From: Carya illinoinensis
Lineage: Eukaryota > Streptophyta > Magnoliopsida > Fagales > Juglandaceae
Length of the DNA stretch: 64,000 nt
NCBI RefSeq assembly: GCF_018687715.1
Contig: NC_056766.1
Coordinates: 44,866,933-44,930,932, forward strand
Direction: 5' to 3'
Positions 31,131 to 45,291 of the stretch are shown piece after piece. The notes below the pieces were generated by a model. That model had not been told where the DNA came from. It did not search any database and was given only the letters and a program-made list of their open reading frames with translations. Position 1 is the first letter of the stretch. Every line of letters begins with the position of its first letter. The translations under genes and the position numbers were made by a program.

Positions 31131-34100
31131 AGGCATACCTTTCTTCCACAATAAAGGACGTGGCACGTGAGAATTCCAGATGTTTACATGCATTTTGGTG
31201 CAGCCAGTCAAGTCAATTCTCTAGAGCGATTTGATGTGGCTTCCATTGAATTGTAATATTCTTGATACTAATACTGGAATTCGTTGTAATGACAATGGAT
31301 AACAATTTCACTCTCCGAGAGATCTAAGAAATCCGAAGTGGCAGAGGAATTAAACATCATAAAGACACTTGATATTGGGAATAAATTTAGTTGACTGGAA
31401 ATAATTCTCAAGATTCAACACTTGTAATACACTGCTCCCATCCTTCATCTCCTTTCCAAGATTTGTATAACCATCAATCTTTTTGCAGCCCGTTAGATTT
31501 GAAAAACTGAGTGCAACAAAGTTCCCAAAGGATATTGATGCTTCTTCCCTTGCCCAACTCCTTGATGAAGCTACAACGCATTCTAAAGGCAATGAGTTTC
31601 TTTCTATGGAAATTGAGTGGCAAAGATTGTAAAGGATAATTTGACCAATCAAGTAATCTTAATTTGTTGAAGAGGTAATTAGGTACACTTAGAAAATCAT
31701 GCATTACGATTTATAAACACTATTGAGCTTTTCATCCATCTAAAAGGCTTTCGAACTCAATCTTATCACGTCCTCGCCTTCGGACAAATCTATTACTATG
31801 CACTTCTATTTTGTTTGTTCCCTAGCAAGAGAAACACATAGAGTGTTAGCAACATTAGTGTAAAGTCCAGCTTACTAAAATCAATAATTAAAACTAGAGT
31901 TTTTTCAATGTTATAATTACCGTGCTTTCTTCCAACACATGACGAACATTTTTGTGAAACCACAATTTACTACGTTTGTCGGTGATTTTAGACGAATAAT
32001 TTCTCGGTCCACATCTTGTATCAAGTCATGCATCGATAATCTATTAGGCTCATCAATAGTAATAAGACACTTGTCTACAAGCCTCTTGAAACCATCATCC
32101 GAAAAGAAACCACAACTGTCAAATGTTTTAGTGACATAAGCCAAGCATTCTCCCTTGAAGAAACATGCAATATCAAGAAACGTATCCTTATCATTCTCAT
32201 CCGATCCATCATAACTTGCTTGAAGTACTTTTCAAATATTTTCGTTTGGAATTGTTTTAAATTTATCTAATGCACTCTTCTATCGATGTATACTCTTACC
32301 ACCTTGCAACGTTAAAGCTAATGGAAGGCCCTCAGCATATTGTACTACATGTTTAGAGAGTTCCACATAATCATCCAATGGTTTGTCTTTATTGAAAGCA
32401 TGCCAACTAAAAAGTTGAAGGGATTCATTGTCACCCAATATCACCACCTTGCATTTTGAATCAACTTTAGAGTCATTGAATAAATGTCGATTGCTTCTTG
32501 TTGTGATGATTTTACTTCCTAAACAAGACCAATTACAATCTCCAGCTAATTTTTCTATTTGAACCATCTTATCCACTTCATCAAGAACTAGGAGAACCTT
32601 TTTAGAGCAAAGTATATGCTTAATCACATAAATTCTTTGGTCAATATCACGAATATCCAAACTGGTTCCTAAAATCTCATAAAGAAATGTATTTTGTCGC
32701 TGAATCAAACCTCTTGATTTTGAAGTCTCACATGTTTCAAGAAATAACTTCCTTCAAATTGATGAGAAATCTTGTTATAGATATCTTTTGAAATAATTGT
32801 CTGACCAATTCCACCAATTTCAAATATCCCCTCCATGTAGGGGTGTGAAATCGTGTTAACGGTTTATGTTCGTGTCGTATCAAAGCATGTATATTATACT
32901 ATATAGGTCAACCCTAACCCGACCTGTTAAGCTTATGGTGTCAAAATCTTAAACCCTAACACAGCCCATTAATATAACGGGTCATGTCCTGTCAACCCAT
33001 TTGGACTCATTAGTAAATATTATGAAACATGTTAACACAATACAGTACGACCTGTTTCAAACTATTTATATAAATGGGTTGAATAGGCCCGAAATGAACT
33101 CGTTTGACTTGATTAAATTTAGCATAATTTTATATAAATATTAAAATCACAATATCTATAAAAATAAAACTAACTACAAGTCTATAATTACAATCCAAAT
33201 AATAAAAATATCGAAATTAAAATTCTAATAATTTTACTTTTAGGTATAAGGGTATAATTGTAACTTTAACTTTCTTAACGTGTCATAACGGGTTGACCCG
33301 TTATCAACCTATTGAGCAATCATGTCTTAAGGGGTCAACCTGTTTTGACCTGGACTCATTAAGACTAAATCTTAACCCGCTATTATCATATCGTGTTCGT
33401 GTTGGGTCAACAGGTCGTGTAACATATTGCCACCCTTACCTCCATGCATATAACATCATTCCTTCAAATATTTAGGTGTCGATAAATGTCTTGTATGTGA
33501 GACTCTATTTCAATGGTGTACTTGGCATCATTTACAGATGTACGGTTTACTATTCTTGAGTCCACCCGGTGCCAATAAAAAAATATATATATATTCTTGA
33601 TTCTGCCCATTGAATGATGTCTTGGATAAATTTTGACTCTTTCCTATCAATACAAAAGAGATAAAAATTTAAAAGACTTCTCAAAGTATAATCATATATG
33701 AATTATATGATTTACTTTTTTTTTTTTTATTAGAATAACAAAGAGAGAAGATTTAGATTTGTATTTTTGCCATGTTAATTTCTCTATTTGTTTTTCCAAT
33801 ATACATACATTATATGAAATTAATGTGGTAATTAATGCCCTAACAAATCCAAAAAAGATTTCAAATATATTTATGGCTTGCATAAAACTCAATGTCGGAA
33901 AGAATGATAAATATCAAACTGTTTTGTATGGCACCATATCATCCCCAATTCGCACCCTCTCAAATCCTGGATTTCTCTATATTTTATCCATAAACTTCTC
34001 TTTTAACATCATATATAAACATATATATAGGCACAACTCATAGGAAGTAGCTATTCCCTAATTCGAACCCAGACAAGTTGGCTACTTCTTCTAAAGCTGC

Positions 34101-34530
34101 CTTCCACTTCAGCATCTTTACGTTATCAATGAGCTTATCTCCAAGACAATCAAAGGATTCTCCAAAATCTCCTTTTTGATGCCGTATTTCCAGTGGATCT
34201 ACATCATAAAAAATTGGTAGAACAATTTGTTTCATCGCTTCTTTACAATCAAGGATCTTCAATAGGTCATTCAAGCACCATCTTAATTCTGCATAATTTT
34301 CAAGGAGTACAATGCTAGAAATCCTTGATCCTTCAATAGCCTTGAAAAGTGCTGGTAAAATTTCTTTCATCTTTCAAGATCGGTTTCTATGTAAGCACCA
34401 ATTCCCTTTTTATCCAAAATATGGTATTGATGAGAAACAAACTTTTGGCGACCATCTTCACCTCTAAAAGAAGAAGAGTAAAAGATGGAGAAAGAAGCTC
34501 CTTGAAACTTGAAAGGCGTCACCCTCTCTG
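31130..34530 (-). pseudogene. TNL-C: heavily decayed TIR-NB-ARC-LRR pseudogene
   Basis: TIR exon remnant (about 34065-34530), NB-ARC exon (about 31921-33642, opened by a MITE at 32838-33438), LRR-onset exon (starts 31821) fused by a large deletion to the end of the LRR exon (about 31130-31650). Lesions: loss of the ATG and of about 35 bp covering the first TIR strand (HDVFLSF is gone, the frame resumes at RGED); a stop and frame change near 34370; the exon 1 donor GT changed to CT; P-loop GGIGKT changed to GGIGQT, which removes the ATP-binding lysine; a frameshift near 32735; a tandem insert near 33570-33605; no C-JID exon found. It is closest to TNL-B in layout and sequence. Confidence 0.88.
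32838..33438. mobile_element. 601-bp hAT-type MITE in TNL-C NB-ARC exon
   Basis: The ends are inverted (TAGGGGTG... against ...CCACCCTTA), and the 8-bp duplication CCTCCATG flanks it at 32830-32837 and 33439-33446. In TNL-B the same exon (around 19010-19020) is continuous. An 8-bp duplication fits hAT elements. It splits the frame just upstream of the P-loop. Confidence 0.9.
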
Positions 34531-35345
34531 TAAGCATAAGTACCATTCACCAGAGAGAAGTCGGAGAAAGAAAGAAGAACAATAACCATTCTTAAGCCAT
34601 GTATCATACACATTTGTACATATATATAAATTGCTTTTTTAAACAATAAAGTGAACTCAATTCCAGCATATCGCCTATATTGTTTAATGGTTCATCTAGT
34701 CCTAACTAAGAACACAAGTTATGGTTTTGTTTGCACTCCAAATTCTAACCTCAAATTCAGCTCCTTCAGCCAACTAAGAAGTAGAATTCACCTACAAAGC
34801 TTTGACAAAAGATATATATTTTCAAACTATACACATATATACATAGAGATATATACTTCACGCAACATCATTGATTCATTCGGAGTGAATGGAAAAATTG
34901 TATACAGTGAAAAAAATTAAGTGGAAATTAGGTCTGTGCATTAACTTATAATTTTGTCATCATGAGTTATGCATTTCGTTGATAGGACTATTAATAGTAC
35001 TGCTACTTAATTAATTATGGTTTCAGTATAGAGAGCCAAAGACTCATCATTTAATCTATCATGTCTGTTTGGAGGAAAGAATAACATAATTTTGTGTAGT
35101 GCCAAGAAATACAAGAAAGGGAATTAATTAATCCAAATTAATATCCCAATATAATTTTGTTGAGTTAACTGAAGCAAGTGCATGCTACGTGGAAGGCAAT
35201 GGAAACATGTAGAGATCTGTAGTTACATTAACTTACATAAAGTAATTTTTGAAAGGGATGCATAAAGAATTATCAATGAAGTAAAAAGCAGGCAGCAAGT
35301 GGATGGATGGGGCAACACTGAGCACACAACCATATCACGAACAAC
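34531..35345. other. 5' flank of TNL-C, paralogous to 13740-15345
   Basis: Non-coding flank collinear with the spacer left of TNL-B, without the 177-bp MITE and without about 600 bp found there. It ends in a decayed LINE RNase H remnant (35160-35330). Confidence 0.65.
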
Positions 35346-35530
35346 ACTGTTGTGAAATGTGTAGCAATTAAGATGAATAGTATGGAAAACCAAAGAGAGA
35401 GAAAGTGAGAAAAACGCATGAATTTAACGTGATTCGGCAGTATGCCTACGTCCACATGAATGAGTGGAGGTTGAATTTCACTATGCCAAAGTAGGGTTAC
35501 ATCATATGTATTTATACTACGCTCCCCTCG
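35346..35530 (-). repeat. Older LTR-like fragment flanking Copia-1
   Basis: The minus strand reads like the end of an LTR (ATAAATACATATGATG, later AATTGCTACACATTTCACA). It directly precedes the CCTCG target duplication of Copia-1, so Copia-1 probably inserted into an older element. Confidence 0.4.
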
Positions 35531-35803
35531 TGTGAGAAATAGAGTTTTCAAATATTCCTCTTAATTCATTTGTATTGTTTGTATAGTGTTTTTACAGACA
35601 CGTGGTGTGCCAATGGCCTAGTGCCAGCTCTAAGATTTTGTTACAATAGAAGGGAAAATTCCTTAGTACAAAAACAGAATTACACAATATTATTAGATTA
35701 CAACTAATTGTTTTCTAGAAGATTCTTTTTGCTGAGCTGGTTTTGGATCCTCAAGTGTAGCTGACTTGGAGCTGCTTGGTTTTATAACTGAGCTGGAAGA
35801 CAA
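35531..35803 (-). repeat. 3' LTR of Copia-1
   Basis: Matches 44960-45291 but lacks about 50 bp in the middle and about 25 bp at its start. The divergence from the 5' LTR suggests an old insertion. Confidence 0.8.
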
Positions 35804-36234
35804 TCCTCCTGCGAGTCCAACAAGGGAACCATGGTGAGACTCGATCGAAGTATAAGAAACCAAGAGAAGAGCAGGGGCTTGTTAAGAATATAAGCCACTT
35901 GATCACGGGAAGAGATGAAAGCAACTTGTAAAGCCTTAGATGCAACTTTGTCACGTAAAAAGTGAAAGTCAATCTCCATAGGCTTTGTACATGAATAGAG
36001 AACTGGATTTGCTGAGAGATATGTAGATCCTAAATTGTCGCACCATAAAGTAGGAGGCTTAGGAAGAAAAACACCAAGTTCTCAAACTAAAGATTGAAGC
36101 CATAGTAATTCTGCAGTGGTATTTGCGAGCGGCTTGTACTCGGCTTCTGTACTAGATTGTGCAACTGTATGTTGCTTCTTGGAGCCCCAGGAAATCATAT
36201 TGGAGCCAAGAAAAACATAGTAGCCCCTTGTAGA

Positions 36235-37400
36235 CTACAGATCATCAGGGCACCCAGCCCAGTTGTAGTTTGAAAAAGCTTGGAGATGATAAGAGGAAGA
36301 TGGCCGAATGTGAAGGCCATAATGAGCTATATGTTTGAGGTACCTCAGTATTCTCTTCATGGCTTGCCAGTGGGGAAGTGTAGGAGCATGCATGAATTGG
36401 CAAGTTTTGTTTACAACAAAGGCCACATTAGGGTGGGTGAGGGATAAATATTGGAGACTGCCTATAGTGCTACGATAAAGTGTAGGATCACTGAAGGCAG
36501 GTCCATCAGTGAGTGAAAGATGGGTATTGGTGGACATGGGAGTTTTGAAAAGCTTGGCTTTGTCCATATTTGTTCTTTTGAGAATGTCACAGATATATTT
36601 GGTCTGAGATAAATGAAGACCATTGGATAAAGGCTGAATTTTTAGATCGAGAAAATAACGAAGAGGACCTAAGTCCTTCACTGGAAAAGACAAACTCAGA
36701 GAATTAAGAACTAATGAAATAGCATTCGGACAGGACCCAATAAGTATGATATCATCAACGTAGACCAAAAAATAAATAGTAACCGAAGAGTGTTTATACA
36801 AGAAAATTGAAGGATCAGCAAGTGATTGAGTAAAACTCAGTTCAAGGGGTTGTGTACTCAGTTTTGAGAACCAGGCTCTTAGTGCTTGCTTAAGGCCATA
36901 AATGGCCTTATTCAAGCGACAAACATGAGTGGGGTAGTCAGGGTTGATAAACCCAACGGGTTGAGTCATGTAGACTTTTCTTGGAGGTCCCCATGTAGAA
37001 AGGCATTGTTAATGTCTAACTATCTAAGAAACCAGCCATTAGTGACAACAATGGTGAGAATGGTCCAAATGGTGGTGGGTTTCACTATAGGACTAAAGGT
37101 TTCAGAGAAATCAATACCTTCCTGTTGATGAAATCCCTTGGCTAACAAGCATGCTTTGTAACGCTCAATTGTGCCATCTGAGTTCCGCTTAGTGCGAAAA
37201 ACCCACTTGCAACTGACCAAGTTATTGATGCCAGTAGACAGCACCACGGTCCAAGTGTGAGTCTGCATAAGTGCTTGAAATTCATCTGCCATGGTTGTGT
37301 GCCATTGAAGATGCTTGGCAGCTTTTGTGAAAGTTCGAGGGTCATCAGGAACCAAATTGGAGGTGGTGGTGAGGTACCTTCGTGGCGGCGGCCAGAGCAT
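36235..37400 (-). pseudogene. Copia-1 reverse transcriptase region
   Basis: Two frames. The first (37020-37400) holds WVFRTKRNSDGTIERYKACL and GIDFSETFSPIVK. The second (36235-36969) holds LNKAIYGLKQALRAWF, the catalytic YVDDI box and the conserved region up to the RNase H start. A frame change lies near 36970-37020. This is the polymerase that copies the element RNA into DNA. Confidence 0.88.
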
Positions 37401-37420
37401 TGTCCCATCGGTGAACTGTT

Positions 37421-38690
37421 TTAGACGACAAGAGTTGGTTTTGGAACAGGTGAGAACGGAACAAAGGAAGAAGAAGATGCTGGAGTCAAAGAAGAAGAAA
37501 GGGACTGAGAGGAACTTTCGAGAGGCTGAGAAATATTAGATGGGCTGGGTGAGGAAGTGGGACTCGGGACAGGAAGAGAGTTTGTTTGAGTAGTAGAGCT
37601 AGGAGGAATGAGTGGGCTTGGCAAGATGTTGGGCCTAGAGAGTGCAACGGGTAATGAAGTGGACAAAGGAGACATTTGAGGGAGTGAGGTAAAGGAACTG
37701 GAATGGACAGAAGAATTACAGAATTGGGCTGAGAAGAATTTTCAGATTGTTGGGCAAAAGGAAAACAACATTCATCAAATATAACATCAAAAGAAAGATA
37801 AAGACAATTGGACGGAACATGTAGGTATTTATAGCCTTTATGTGAATCCCTATATCCTAAAAATAAGCATTGAGTGGAGCGGAGGTCAAGTTTATGGTGG
37901 TTATAGGACCTTAAGTGAGGCTAACAAGCTGTGTCGAAGACTTTGAGAATGGTATAATTAGGTGATTTTGAAAAAAGGTTTTCAAAAGCAGATTGGTAAT
38001 TGAGAAAAGGAGTTGGAAAATGATTTATTAAATAGATTGCTGTATGAAAGGAGTCAGCCCAAAATTTTTAAGGTAACGACGCATGGGCCATAAGGGCTAA
38101 TCTGGTTTCACCAAGGTGCAGGTGTTTTCTTTCCACGGCCACATTTTGTTGATGGGTGTGAGGGCACGAGATGTGGTGCGAAATTTCTTGATTTTTAAGA
38201 AGGGTGTGAAGAGTGCGGTACTCACCACCCCCAATCACTTTGAAGAGATAAAATTTTGGAATTAAACTGCAATTCAATTTGTTTTTGGAGTTGAATAAAA
38301 ACTGAGATAACATCAGGCTTTTATATTAAAGGAAACAACCAAGTAAACCTAGTGAAATCATGTCAAAAAGTAATATAATAACGGAATCCATCATAGGAAA
38401 GAGCAGGGGCAGGCCCCATACATCTGAATAAATAAGTTGAAGTGGTTTGGTGGAGTGCTGATGAGAAGTACAAAACGGCAACTAAGAACTTTTGGCTTGA
38501 CAGCAGGCGAAACAAATTGAAGGAGGATCGTGTATGGAAACTGGAAGAAAATTTTGAGAGATGACGTGTTGAACTATCTGGAGATATGGATGCCCAAGTC
38601 TTGAGTGCCACTGAGAGGAAGTGGTGCGCTAGCCAACTAGAGCTTGAGGAGAGGTGGAAAGCACTGGAAAGGTATAAAGTCCATCATGTA
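37421..38690 (-). pseudogene. Copia-1 integrase and GAG-pre-integrase region
   Basis: From the right it begins HDGLYTFPVL and WHSRLGHPYL (GAG-pre-integrase, near 38600-38690). Zinc-site and catalytic-core pieces follow with several stops, then an intact stretch ISCPHTHQQN (38068-38313), then a Ser/Pro-rich linker (37421-37675). Degenerate. Confidence 0.8.
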
Positions 38691-38693
38691 CGG

Positions 38694-41186
<2,493 letters not shown>

Positions 41187-41481
41187 TACGAGGCCATGAA
41201 TGAGGGGTGTCCCTGTCTTTGAATCCTTCACAATGAAACAAGAACTATGAAATTCAAAGAAAACAAGATTATCATGACAAAATTTTCTAATAGAAACTAA
41301 ATTCTTAGTTATATTAGGAACATGAAGAAGATGTTTGAGAGAGAAAGCATGAGAGGAAGTGTTGAACATATAATCACCAATGTTTGCAATCGGTAGTGTA
41401 GTGCCATCACCAATACAAATTTGTTCTGCACTAGTATAAGGTGATGAGTTGAGGTGGAGGTGGGCTAAATCAGAGGTGAGG
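41187..41481 (-). pseudogene. Copia-1 protease segment
   Basis: A short island of Copia-1 between the two solo LTRs. The minus strand reads LTSDLAHLHLNSSPYTSAEQ, then the GDGT and LLHVPNITKNLVSI motifs typical of the protease-to-integrase region. It joins the knuckle side at 43910 and the integrase side at 38690. Confidence 0.88.
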
Positions 41482-43909
41482 TGTGATACCCCATATTTAC
41501 GTGTATTTTAACTAAGTAAATTATTTTATTTATTATAATTATGGACATTCTTTTTTCAAGTTTTATATTATTTTAGTGGTATTATTTTATTATTTCTTAT
41601 TGTGAAATTTAAATCGTATTTTATGATTATTAATATTGTTCATCATTTAAAATGCTCTTTATTTTAAATTAGCTTATTATTGAATTTTATTATTTTATTT
41701 TACTAAGACACTGTGTTTAAATTATTTTATTTAACTCGTTATTTTAAAATTTATTTCCGTTGGATTAGTTTTGAGACCCTGAGTTGAAAAGGCTGGATCT
41801 CATTTTTTTCCATTCCTTTTTCTTTTTCCTCTTTTTCTTTTTCCCTTTTCTTTTTCCCTCTCCCCTTTTATTCTTTCTTTTTCTTTTTCCTCCCCTGCTT
41901 TTCTCTTCTCGCGCACGAGCCTTCTCCCTTCTCCCCCGTCCATTTTCGTCATCCCCTCCAACGCGTCGTCGCTCGCCGGAGTGACCAACACCACCCTGTC
42001 TATTCTCCTTCCCATCGGCCGGCGCTACCCCCCTTCAATTTCAGCCCAGCCCGTGCTGCCATCAACCTTCATGCACGGCTGGAAGCCGCAGCCCATTTCA
42101 CTCTAGCCTACCATTGTGCCACCATTGGCCACCACCTCTTTACTACTTCATCATCGGTTCCCCAACAACCATCCTTCCGTAGTCCCGATAAGCCACCATT
42201 GAAGCCCCTTGAGCTCCATCTTCGATTTGAGCTTTTGGCTTTTGACCGCTGCCCACGCCGTCACCCACAGCCACCAACCACCACCATTAACTCCACTAAC
42301 CTCCATAAGCCCTTCTCTAGCCATTCCAAGTCTTTGTTTGTCCCCATTCAAAAGTTTTTTAAGACCCATGACCCGTGTCCAATTTGCACTATTGCGTTGT
42401 TGTGCCGCCACCTCTTGCATCTCTTTGATCCTCCGAATATTATATTATAGCTTTGTAAGTATTTTCTAAAGAACCTTTTGACATATAAATATATTTTGTG
42501 CTAACAAATCTATTGTGATCTGGTTGGTTGTGTCGGACGTTGAGTTTGAGGAATTTGGGTGTTGGTTGGATTGGAGGATGGAGTTGTTTATGTGATTGGA
42601 TTATGTTGGGATTTGTTGGCTGTTGAATATTTGTGTCATATCGATCATATACATTGCATAATTGCACGTATGTTCATGTTTGTAAATGAAAACTGAGTTT
42701 TCACATAATTGCATATATGTTCATGTGTATATTTGAAAACTGGGTTTTCATGTGAGAAATAAATTTGGGTATGTTTGCAATGAATGGATTGAATGGTTTG
42801 AGAGAGAGAGAAACTGTAGGGATGGTGGTAAGCAGGGACAGTAGTAGAGTCCCGCCTGTTATTCCCTCCTACGATGCATGCGGTAAGGATGCTGGTAAGA
42901 AGGGATGGTAGTAGTCCCGCCTGTGATTCCCGCCTACGGTGCATGTAGTAGGGATGGTGGTAGAGTCCTACCAGTGATTCCCACCTACAGTACACTGGTA
43001 GACTGAAAGAGAGGTAAAAGGAACTGTAGGGATGGTGGTAAGCAGGGACGGTGGTAGAGTCCCGCCTACAGTGCATGCGATAGAGATGGTGGTAAGCAGG
43101 GATGATGGTAGTCTTGCCTGTGATTCCCGCCTACAATGTGAGCTGTAGGGATGGTGATAGTCTCCCCTGTGATTCCTGCCTACAATGTGAGCTGTAGGGA
43201 TGGTGGTAGTCCAACCTGTGATTCCCACCTACAGTGCATGTGGTAGGGATAGTGGTAGAGTCCTGCCTGCTATTCTCACCTACAATGTTAATTGGTTATT
43301 TAGGCCATTTTCTGAAAAAAAAAATTGTGGGGTTTGAATAAAGAGATTTATATGAACCATTTTCTGGAAAGATGGTTGATTTTGGTATTGGACCGTTATC
43401 TATGAAAATGGCGGAGGTTATTTTAATGAAGTTGGTTTCTAGGCCAAAATGAGATTTTTGGCTTAGGTTAGAAAATAATCATTTTTTGGGAAAATGAGGG
43501 TTTGGGATTTTTATCTCTTGGGTTGTTTGATCTATTACTTACTTGCAGTATCGTTTCATAGTACCGTAGATTTTGATGCAAATGAGGATGCAGCTCCACT
43601 GCAGTAGTGATCGAGGATCACTTTTTCGTGGGTTGGGATTTATTTCCCACTTTTGGTTATTATATTTTGGTTTATATACGTTTTCATCAGATAACTGTAA
43701 TATCTTTTAAAACGCTTGTAATTAAGTGAATTTATATTTAACAATTTCAGTATTATTTGATTGACTTTAACTTATCCGCTGTGTCTTTTGACTTACACAT
43801 GTTGCATGTGCACACACTTCGCACTTGTTGTTGAGGTGCATGACCCGTGTTGTTATCATCCCGATGTCACAATTCCAGCATTTCCATATGTGGGAGTTAG
43901 GGAGTCACA
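41482..43909 (-). mobile_element. Solo-LTR-like element, copy 2
   Basis: 2,428 bp in inverse orientation (plus strand starts TGTGATACCCC and ends GAGTCACA), with a perfect TGAGG duplication at 41477-41481 and 43910-43914. It contains the minisatellite at 42808-43288. The same insertion is present in the duplicate at the left edge (1-929). Confidence 0.93.
42808..43288. repeat. Minisatellite inside solo LTR copy 2
   Basis: Imperfect units built from GTAGGGATGGTGGTA, AAGCAGGGA and GTGATTCCCGCCTACA. Compared with its duplicate at 1-296 it has at least one extra internal unit (around 43130-43200), so the array changed after the segmental duplication. Confidence 0.88.
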
Positions 43910-44925
43910 TGAGGTGGTTGGTAACTGCGGTGTTTGGGTACCAAGACTAGTCGTGACTAGAAGACGATGTGGTGTAGTTGGCAGAGAAAGATCGAGGAGG
44001 TTCACTTTGGATAGCATGATCAAATTAGTAGTAGCATTTGATAGCACTATGTCCGACTTTTCCACACACCTGGCAGGTGGGTTTTGAGTGAGGAAGTGGT
44101 GTATTTTAAAGGGAAGAAGAAGGAGTGAAATTTGTGGGGGGAGAAAGAATTTGTGCGACCCCTACCATGGCTTCGATAATTACCGCGATTGTTTCTATGA
44201 TAATTACCAAGTGTGCGTAGAGGTTGTAAAATTTGCCGAGAGGTCTGTGAAGGGAGGCAAATGAGAGGAATGGGAGAGACGACTCTCATGGGTTACGAGA
44301 AGACCAAAATCTCCTTAGGGCTAATGGATCAATGCGAGTAGTAACTGAGGTGACAAATGCATCGTAGCCACTGCTCAATCCTGTAAGCAAGTAGGAGACG
44401 AATTCAGGAGGGGAGAGGGGGGTTCCGGCATCACTCATAGCATCAGAGAGGTGCTTGACCTTCTAAAATAGTTAGAGACAGAGGAGGAACCATTTGACAC
44501 AGTAGCAAGTTGGTAACGAAGTTGCATGACACGAGCATGAGATTGAGAGGAGAAGAGTTTGTCGAGAGTAGCCTAAACTTACCTTGTTGTGGAATAGCCA
44601 ACAACTTGAGCAATGAGATTATTAGATAAAGAGGAGATAATAGCACTGAGGATGATTTGGTCTGTTTGAGTCCAATTAAAAAACTTAGGATTGGGTGTGG
44701 TTTGGTCAGATAGAAGAGGAGGAGGTGGGGAACTTGACCCATCGACAAAGTGAAACAACCATGGCCTTTCAGATATGGAATTATATGAGCTCGCCAGATA
44801 AGGAAATTATCATTTGTGAGTTTGACAGAAACAAGATGATTAAGATGTGGAAGGAGGGGGGAAGAAGAAGAAGATGATTTCGGGGCTGGGGTTATTTGCA
44901 GAGGAGTAGAAGGATCGTCGGCCAT
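43910..44925 (-). pseudogene. Copia-1 gag
   Basis: Starts MADDPSTPLQITPAPKSSSS at 44925, shows the capsid-like LVSVKLTNDNFLIWRAHI, and reaches the zinc knuckle around 44030-44080. Frames break several times. It is near-identical in layout to 930-1812 but keeps about 130 bp (around 44165-44310) that 930-1812 lacks. Confidence 0.85.
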
Positions 44926-44947
44926 GGTAGATGAGTGTCTATAATGA

Positions 44948-44959
44948 CTCTGGATACCA
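44948..44959 (-). other. Copia-1 primer-binding site
   Basis: The minus strand reads TGGTATCCAGAG immediately inside the 5' LTR, as at 1835-1846. Confidence 0.7.
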
Positions 44960-45291
44960 TGCGGGAAACAGAGTTTTCAAATATTCCTCTCAATTGATTT
45001 GTATTGTTTGTACAATGTCCTATTTATAGAGAGTGATGTGCCGAGATGATTCTGACATTTTTAAAGACATGTGGTGGGCCAATGGCCTAGTGCCAGCTGT
45101 AAGATTTTGTTAGAACAGAAGGGAAAATTCCTCAGTACAAAAACTAAATTACACAATATTATTAGATCACATCTAATTGTTTTCCAGAAGATTCTTTTTC
45201 CTGAGCTGGTTTTGGATCCTCATGTGCAACTGACTTGTAGTTGCTTGGTTTTATATCTGAGTAGGAAGATGACGTGGATTGACAACTAACA
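44960..45291 (-). repeat. 5' LTR of Copia-1
   Basis: 332 bp with TG...CA ends. It is followed by the CCTCG target duplication at 45292-45296. Confidence 0.88.
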
